Under the pieces are notes generated by a model that saw nothing but the letters and a program-made list of their open reading frames with translations, did no database searches and had not been told where the DNA came from. From contig ML991792.1 in the NCBI GenBank assembly GCA_010094025.1, forward strand, positions 310,001 through 374,000: a stretch of 64,000 nt of DNA. Direction: 5' to 3'. Positions 56,501 through 64,000 of the stretch are shown here, one piece after another. Each line of letters opens with the position of its first letter. Positions within the stretch are counted from its first letter, which is position 1. The DNA is from Viridothelium virens. Taxonomy: Eukaryota > Ascomycota > Dothideomycetes > Trypetheliales > Trypetheliaceae. The position numbers were made by a program, and so were the translations under genes.

Positions 56501-59500
56501 CCATTAACTTCCCTTGGGACAAGTGGCCACACATCCGCGTCCTAACCGACCTTCCTTCCTACCCTTGGGATCACAAAACTCGACACTGGCAGGAGTCGCG
56601 GATCAATAAAGCTATCCGTGAGAGATCACAGCCGTCTAATGACTTACTGGGCTCGCTTGAGCCCTGGGCAACTCCGCAAATCCCATGCTGGAGACAGTTC
56701 TTCCGTATCGACGATGCACCGTGGGTTAGAGACCATATTGTAGACTCCACTACCTTGTATCCTGCCGCCGGGTTTATCTGTCGGGCAATCGAGGCCATGG
56801 CCCAAATTACTAAGGCTCAGAAGACTGATAAGAACATCCTCGGGTACCGCCTGCGAGACATTGAATTCCAACAGGCCCTGATCGTACCTGACGTCGGCGA
56901 AAGTCTTGAAATTCAGACTACTCTCACCTCCGTCCACGAGAAAGCAATCGGCTTGCAGGGTTGGATGCAGTTCGCAATCTCCTCTATTACATCAGCAAGT
57001 ACTCAATGGACCGAACATGCAACAGGCATGATCTCAGTTGACTTTGGCGACGGGGCTGATATGTCCAAGGTTGCCATAAGTGGGTTTAGGAAAAGATCAT
57101 CGATAAACTCAGCTCGCGCCGTTGACTCCAATGACTTTTACAGCAGTATGCGAGCCTTAGGTATCAGGTACGGACCCACCTTTCAGAACATCAAGACGGT
57201 GCTCCAAGTGAGCAACTCCGAGCTGTCTGAAACTACATTTCGCGTGGCCGACACGATAGTGCCCAAATCCCTGTCTCCTAGCCATATTCTCCACCCAACC
57301 ACGCTCGACTCAGCTATGCAAGGGGGTTACACCACTCTAACTGCGGCCCAGCTCGGCGGGAGCAGCACCAAAGTACCACAATTCATCTCGAAGTTGTGGG
57401 TGTCAAGAGATATTCCCCATGACCCTGGACACCAATTCAAGGCCCAAAATTCGTGCAGCCGCAATGATGCCCGATGTACGAAGGTCAATATCTCAGTCGC
57501 GGATGATGGAGACAAGACCAGTGAGACCGCATACGAAGTTCTGAAGGTGGAGGGCTTGGCTCTGACGGCGATTGGAGACGCAAATGCCGGCCCTGGGAGG
57601 CTACAATCGAAGCCGTGGGAGACGGAAATATGCAACAAAGTGGAATGGGCAATGGACATGTCTCTTGCTACTACGACAAATCTACAGACTCTTAAGCACC
57701 AATTACGCAGCCCTCCCGACCCAAAGGAAGCTCAAATAGTCATGGACCTACGCCGGATCTGCATATATTTCATACACGATGCGCTCGCGGCAGTGACCAA
57801 GCCCGACATAGAGCAGCTGGACGGTCATCTCGAGAAATACTATAGGTGGCTCCAGGACCAACTTCAGCTGGCAAAAGATGGCAAGCTTGGTCCCGACAGC
57901 GCGCAGTGGACGCTGGACAACGGCTCGGAACGTCGCAGGCGAATGCATGAAGTAGCCACGGCTAGCGTCAACGGTGAAATGGTGTGCCGTTTGGGTCCTT
58001 ATCTAGCTGCCATTCTACGTCGCGATACCCCGGCCCTTGAATTGATGATGGAAGGTAAGCTGCTCTACAAGTACTATAGCAACATGCTCAAGGGGCATCG
58101 CTCCTTTCATCAGGCGGCTAGTCTATTGCGGTCACTTGTACATAAGAATCCGCGCTCGCGCATTCTGGAAATCGGTGGTGGTACTGGCGGCGAGACACGC
58201 TACGCGCTCAATGCCTTGGGTATGGTTCACACTGGGGGTCCGATGGCCTCGCTGTACCATTTCACTGACATTTCGCCGGCGTTCTTTGAGGCGGCGATAT
58301 CCGAGTTCTCGGAATGGAATGAGATAATGCAGTACAGCAAGTTCGACGTCGAAAAAGACCCAGCCAGCCAAGGGTTCGAGAATTGTAGCTACGATATAGT
58401 CATTGCCTGCCAAGTCTTGCACGCGACCAAGTCTATGGCTAACACCATGGCCAATGTGCGCAAGCTGCTGAAGCCGGGCGGGCGCATTCTGATGGTAGAA
58501 ACAACCCAAGATCAGTTGGATCTACAGTTCGTCTTTGGGCTGCTCCCTGGCTGGTGGCTCAGCGAAGAAAATGAGAGAAAATCCAGTCCATCCCTGAGTC
58601 TTCCCTTTTGGGATCAAGTTCTGAAGGACACGGGCTTCACGGGGATTGATCTCGAAGTACATGACTGCGAGAGCGAGGAATTCTACGCGGTGAGCACTAT
58701 AATGTCGACCGCGTTGCCCACAGAACGCCCAAGGCTCGCATCAAAAGATCTCGTGCTCGTCACCAGCAGCAAGACGCCTCTCCCGAGTAGCTGGCAAAGC
58801 TCTCTGCAACGTGCAATTGCCGGTACGACGACCATCGATGAGCTCTTTCCAGCCGTGCAGATCCTGGAGTCTTCCACCGCGTCGGTGTACACGGGGAAAA
58901 TCTGTGTCTTTTTGGGTGAAGTAAATCAACCATTACTGCATGATCTCGACTCAACAGAGCTGGAAGGTATCAAAGCAATGGTTGCATTCTGCAAGGGGCT
59001 TCTCTGGGTCACTCGTGGAGGCGCGGTGGAGTGCGAACAGCCAGATCGCGGGCTCGCGGTTGGCTTTGTGCGCACGTTGCGGAATGAGTATGTGGGTCGC
59101 AAGCTTTTGACCCTGGATTTGGACTCCAAAAGATCAGCTTGGTCCGACGAGACTACGTCGACAATCGTTCAAGTCTTGAAGACGGAGTTTGCGAGCACGG
59201 ACGGCACTTCTTCATACGATGCGCCTAGCGAATTCGAGTACGCCGAGCGGGATGGATGCATTCTGGTTCCAAGACTACAAAAGGATATTGATGGAAATAA
59301 GAACATCTTGCCCGAAGCAATCAACTACTCTGCCAAAGAGAGCATGCCGATTGAACCATTCCACCAGCCAGACTATCCTCTGAGCTTGCAAGTTGGCGTC
59401 CCCGGCCTCCTGAACACGATCGTATTCGACCATGATCCTCGGTCGACCATCCGCGACGACAACGTCATTGCAGAAGACATGGTTCAGATAGAACCAAAGG

Positions 59501-61614
59501 TATACGGAGCCAACTTCCGCGACGCCTTGGTGGTTTTGGACCAGCTAGACAACCGTATTATGGGCTTAGAATGTGCGGGTGTCGTTACGAAGGTTGGCGA
59601 TCTGGCTGCGTCTCATGGATACGCTCCAGGAGACCGCGTTTTCTGTTTACTTGAGGGTCCTTTCAGCAGTCGTGTGCAGACCTTATGGACCAACGTTATG
59701 CAAATTCCCGCTACCCTTACGTTTGAAGAAGCCGCCACGATCCCGCTCGTCTTCAGCACCGCTTTCATCGGTCTTTGCGGCATTGGACGTCTTCAGCGCG
59801 GCCAATCAGTACTGATACATGCCGCTGCCGGTGGCGTTGGGCAGGCGGCAATCATGATTGCGCAGCACCTCGGCGCAACAATCTTCGCGACCGTGGGCTC
59901 GTCTGAGAAGAAGGACTTGATCTTCAATAGGTACGGCATACCATCCAGCCATATCTTCTCTAGTCGGAACACATCATTTATGCGCGGCATCCTCTCGGCC
60001 ACTGGCGAGCGTGGAGTCGACGTTGTGCTCAATTCGCTAGCTGGATCACTGCTGCAGGCGAGCTTCGACATCGTCGCACCGTTTGGGCACTTTGTGGAAA
60101 TCGGAGCTCGCGACATCGAGCGTAATAGCAGCTTAGAGATGCAGCCCTTTACTTCTCAGGCATCCTTTTCGCCACTGAACATACTGGCCATGATGCGCTC
60201 TCGGGGGGAAGACATTCACCTTGCTCTTACCGAGATAGCTCGTCTGCTGGCGCAAAAGAGTATTGCACCAGTCTGGCCGATCACCACCTATTCAATCGCC
60301 GAAGCTGCTCAGGCGTTCAAACAGTTTATGACCGGAAAGATCACAGGCAAAGTGGTACTCACAACTGGCCCACATGAGACCGTCCCCATAATGCCACGCC
60401 GCCAGAGCGTCAGGCTTCGCCCAAATGCTTCTTACCTGCTCGTTGGTGGTGTTGGTGGTATTGGGCGATCTGTAGTCACTTGGATGATCGAGCATGGCGC
60501 AAAGAATTTGATACTTGTGTCGCGCAGTGCTGGGGACCTCCAGAAAACAGGTTGCTTCGTGGCACAGACAATGGAAGAGACGGGATGTCGAATTAAGGCG
60601 ATCAGCAGTGATGCCTCAAAATCAGCCGCTTTGGCTTCAGCACTTCAAGAGTGCCAACGTGAGCAGCTTCCACCAGTTCGAGGCATCTTACAAGCTGCAA
60701 TGGTTCTTCAGGTACGTTTCCCAGTATATAAAGTGCCATCTAGGTGAAAAGCTAGACTAATGATCTTTTAGGATGTCTTACTTGAACAGATGACGATTCA
60801 TGCCTACAAGGCTGCCATCCTGCCTAAAGTCAACGGCACATGGAATCTGCATTCACAATTCCCAAATGCCGATGATCTTGACTTTTTCATCATACTTTCC
60901 TCCAATTGTGGCATTCTGGGAAATGCCAGCCAGAGCAACTACGCGGCTGGCAATAGCTACATGGATGCACTGGCACGCTGGCGTGTGGGTCGCGGCTTAC
61001 CATGTGTGTCTATTGGCCTTCCAGCCGTTAAGTCCGTTGGTTACGTTGCAGAGACAGCAGGGGTTCGGGAGCGTATGGATCGGCTTGGTCATGTCTCACT
61101 CGATGAGGAAATAATGCTTAAAATTATCGAGTCGGCCATCCTAGCCCCCTATCAAGGACAGATTGTAGCAGGTCTTAATGTCGGACCTGGTGGGCACTGG
61201 AATCCAGACAGCGGTGGACAACTCGGTCGTGATGCGCGCTTCTGGGCGCTGCAATATCGTCAACCACGGCAGCAACAAAGGGACGCTGGTGGTGGCAAGG
61301 GGGAGGGTGACTCGCTTCGCAGCCAGCTTGCTCGAGTCTCATCATCTAATGAGGCCGAACGCCTCGTAGGTCAGGCTATTGTGCAGAAGCTTGCTGACCT
61401 ATTCACAATTCCCACTGAGGACGTTGATTTAACAAAACCACCTGGTGCTCACGGCGTCGACTCTTTAGTTGCGGTCGAGTTACGCAATATGCTAAGGCAT
61501 CAAGTCGCCGCGGAAATTTCAAGTTTCGAGGTCCTGCGGAGTCCATCGCTGGCAGCGCTAGTGGGTCTTGTTGCATCTAAGAGTGAGTATGTTAAATCAG
61601 CTATCGTCTCGTGA
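53556..61614 (+). CDS. Highly reducing iterative type I polyketide synthase (KS-AT-DH-cMT-ER-KR-ACP)
   Basis: Six exons: 53556-53753, 53820-53906, 53965-54022, 54083-54416, 54501-60711 and 60772-61614; 2576 aa. [15 protein letters not shown], Cys183 in DTACSTS, His318 in EAHGPGT, His358 in [16 protein letters not shown], Ser637 in SHSSGE, AYHSHHM. DH: His971 in [17 protein letters not shown], Asp1162 in [10 protein letters not shown]. c[14 protein letters not shown] near 1450. [16 protein letters not shown] near 1999. KR: GGVGGIG near 2208, Tyr2353 in [12 protein letters not shown]: Ser2527 in [12 protein letters not shown]. All domains keep their key residues, so a reduced, C-methylated chain is predicted. 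There is no release domain. The ATG at 53556 is chosen; those at 53517 and 53571 are possible. Confidence 0.95.
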
Positions 61615-62598
61615 AAATTGGCTATTATATTTAAAGTGTTTTGGGCATTGAGAGCGGCTTTGCATCTCATATCCTCCCCTCTTCTCGTCCACCGATGGTG
61701 CAACTGCGCGTTTTCTCTTTGGAGCGGGCGTTGGGCTTGGAAGGTAAGGTGAATCAAGATGTCACAGACATACGGCCACGTAAATAATCCAAAAAGGTTG
61801 CAATGTATGGGATCGTATCATGATCAATCGTGTGAAGCTTGGATCAGATTCAGTTTAGAGAAACCTAGGTTGGACTGAGATATCACAAAGTCTTCTGAAG
61901 ACAGACTAATGACGACGAAGCGCATCCCTAAATACAAACGACGAAGCCCAACCTTGAGGCAAGATTCAATATAGATGTCGATGATAGGACACAAAGCGAC
62001 TTGAGTGCCTAGTTGTGACCTATTCTGCCACATACAGTCGGTCAACGACTGCTAAACATCAGCACATTGACCACAAACGACCACCCCTTACGATTTGTGC
62101 TTTTCATCCACAGATTTGTCTGAGTCAAAATGATATCAAAGATTACCGAAGATAGTCATTCCCACGATGCAGTTTCTACGACAGGCTTTGTATTGAAAAT
62201 CCATAATGAATTGGATAGGATGCCTACAAAGCTAGGTACCAATGCCTGGTCTGCTCCTGTGGCATTTATCATCTAATCATGGGAACTTTGAACGTCTGAG
62301 TCAACCTCTATCAGAGATTCTAGCGACTCATAAAACATGAAGAACGGGAAAAGGAGCATGAGGAACGAATTACAGAGCAGGCCAACTGTGGAGTAAGATT
62401 CTTATTTTTACTCCTCCGCTGGAAGGTCCACAATGAGATTCGGTAAGTAGTCCTTGCGGTCGCTTATTGTACATACTCTCCGTTATGGCATCAGCAGATC
62501 TTGTCGCGCCGAAGCCATGATTTCTCGTGACTGTTTCCGAACTCATCTCACTTTCTGACCACATCCCCAAGCCTTACAGTTCAGATGGTTTCCCCGAG
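61615..62598. other. Convergent intergenic region
   Basis: 984 bp, AT-rich, between the PKS and acyltransferase stops. No gene seen. Confidence 0.55.
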
Positions 62599-64000
62599 CT
62601 AGCCGATATGCCTCGTGTAGCGCCTCCAATCGGGATCCTTTGTCAGCCCGTCCAGATCCGCCTCCGGCATACATAAAAGGAGAGGAATTGCGCCACTCTC
62701 GACCGGACAAACAGTAATACCTCCCGGAAGTGGCGTCGTGTTTGGACGGCGGGAGTACTTCAGCCTGCCGAGTACAGGTCCAAAATTGTCCGACATGGCT
62801 GAGTCGTCTTCCTGAGCAGCCGACTGACTCGCATTGAAAGCCGTCGTCCCCAAATCGGTGTCCAGATTGCGCAATCCAGCGTACACGAGTCGCGACTTGT
62901 CCGGCTCACGTGCGAGGAAGGTGGCATAGCTGCGTATCGCCCATGCTGTATTCGCGGCGTTGAGCTCGCGCCGCAGCATCTGTGCGATCGCAGACAGCGG
63001 TTGCGCTGTTACACGGGCCATTGGCAGCTGTGAGACCGAAAAGTAGGTCAAGTGTCCGATATAAGTAATTGGGACCCCGACAGCGGTTCGTCCATCAATA
63101 CTTCGGGTCAGCTTTGTCATGGTGTCTGGTGAGAAGCCTCGAGCAAGACGCACGGCTGTGATACGCTGCCAGCAGAAAGCGCTAATCACGTCGTTTTCTG
63201 ATATTTGCTGCTGCTGCTGAGACGGCGATAGCGAGGATGCTGACCCCCTCAGCATAGCTAAAGCTGACACTGGCAGCTTGAAATAACACCACTTTGCAGG
63301 TGACGATGGAGGAGCTGTTACATGACCGGGCGGCGCGCGTAAATAGCTGTGATCCTTGACCGGCTCGCCCCGTGGGATTAGCGGCACTACATAGCGGCGG
63401 TCGCGATTAGCCTGCTCAAGGTCGGTGGCAGAGATCTCGCGGCTCTGAAGTATGGTAGACAGGTGTCGCATGATCTGCACCATCCCGGTGCCGTCAACGA
63501 CCATATGGTGAGCGCTCAGGTTTATGATGACCCCGCCGTGCACAAGGTTGACCTGCACTACCATCACCGGGATCGGCGGCTCAAGGCCATGCGGCAAAGG
63601 GAGACCGGGAAATGGTGTCAGGACGTTGCCTTCGAGCATCGAGATGGGTGCACCGGCCTGCAGAATCTCCGCAATAGGCGGCATGAGGCTCTCACAGTCC
63701 TTCACGAGCATCATCTCATTCTTTGACACGGTTGAAGGCCATGGAGCCAGCGTGTAAAGTCCTGAGCTACCGGGTGGCCCAGCAACGTGCAAGACTTGGC
63801 CAGCCAGCCACGGAACTTGGGCAGCGAGCTTTTTTAGAGCATCACGGATGGTGGTAATTATGGTCTCTCGCGAGGTCTTAGCATCCGGCTGGAAGCTGAA
63901 AGCTGCATGACTGTAGCCGTTCAGAAATGGAAACTGAGACACGACATCTTGGTGCAGATCGACTTCGCTATCCTTTCGAGACTCGATCTGTGCCTTTGCA
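62599..64000 (-). CDS. BAHD/trichothecene 3-O-acetyltransferase-like acyltransferase (partial)
   Basis: The frame is open from the right edge to a stop at 62599 (467 codons visible), so the 5' end lies outside. The first visible residues AKAQIESRKDSEVDLHQ precede VSQFPFLNGYSHAAFSFQ, typical of the start of the fold, so little is missing. The catalytic HxxxD motif is HHMVVDG, followed by GTGMVQIMRHLS. SENDVISAFCWQRITAVRLA and DGRTAVGVP are family-typical. The DFGWG structural motif is degenerate (NFGPVLGRL). This group transfers acetyl or longer acyl groups from CoA to hydroxyls. Next to a PKS it probably esterifies the polyketide. Confidence 0.85.
   Translation of the reverse strand, partial: AKAQIESRKDSEVDLHQDVVSQFPFLNGYSHAAFSFQPDAKTSRETIITTIRDALKKLAAQVPWLAGQVLHVAGPPGSSGLYTLAPWPSTVSKNEMMLVKDCESLMPPIAEILQAGAPISMLEGNVLTPFPGLPLPHGLEPPIPVMVVQVNLVHGGVIINLSAHHMVVDGTGMVQIMRHLSTILQSREISATDLEQANRDRRYVVPLIPRGEPVKDHSYLRAPPGHVTAPPSSPAKWCYFKLPVSALAMLRGSASSLSPSQQQQQISENDVISAFCWQRITAVRLARGFSPDTMTKLTRSIDGRTAVGVPITYIGHLTYFSVSQLPMARVTAQPLSAIAQMLRRELNAANTAWAIRSYATFLAREPDKSRLVYAGLRNLDTDLGTTAFNASQSAAQEDDSAMSDNFGPVLGRLKYSRRPNTTPLPGGITVCPVESGAIPLLLCMPEADLDGLTKDPDWRRYTRHIG

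Overview
The window is nuclear DNA of a filamentous ascomycete (Pezizomycotina). The signs are genes split by short GT-AG introns (mostly 45-90 nt, with CTAAC/CTGAC-like branch points), fungal-type housekeeping proteins (Erf2, Lip2, Ssz1, Aim11, Cms1, Nop6, CENP-T, Shy1), S/T-rich secreted proteins, and a highly reducing polyketide synthase. I cannot assign a class or genus. Exon limits below were derived by hand from splice consensus, reading phase and family continuity. Every multi-exon model given as a CDS sums to a multiple of three.

Layout. 1-38.9 kb is a dense conserved housekeeping block: 5' part of an ASH1/KMT2H-type histone methyltransferase (off the left edge), ERF2 palmitoyltransferase, a small mitochondrial protein, LIP2 octanoyltransferase, an OPT oligopeptide transporter, POP7-like RNase P/MRP subunit, a secreted type-B carboxylesterase, RRP40 exosome subunit, SSZ1 Hsp70-like co-chaperone, three consecutive predicted secreted or membrane proteins (18.1-21.9 kb), NOP6, a Rac GTPase, CMS1, CENP-T, SURF1/SHY1, molybdopterin synthase large subunit, AIM11, a repetitive YT-rich cell-wall-type protein, a DUF1989 protein and phosphopantothenate-cysteine ligase. 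39-47.7 kb is sparser: an interrupted hypothetical gene, an SRPK-like kinase, a newly assembled 101-aa two-exon gene, a short-chain dehydrogenase, a relic of a ferric-reductase gene and a tandem/inverted 19-21 bp repeat.

45-64 kb, and most clearly 47.7-64 kb, looks like part of a secondary-metabolite cluster: SDR, FAD-dependent monooxygenase, AYR1-like SDR, FSH-family serine hydrolase, a complete HR-PKS (KS-AT-DH-cMT-ER-KR-ACP, about 2576 aa) and a BAHD/trichothecene-3-O-acetyltransferase-like enzyme cut by the right edge. A plausible reading is that the HR-PKS builds a reduced, C-methylated chain, the FSH hydrolase (divergent from the PKS across 707 bp) may release it, and the oxidoreductases and acyltransferase tailor it. 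The product is unknown. The shared FSH/PKS promoter holds a perfect CCG-N6-CGG inverted site, a candidate Zn2Cys6 regulator box. No transcription factor gene is visible in the window, and the cluster probably continues to the right.
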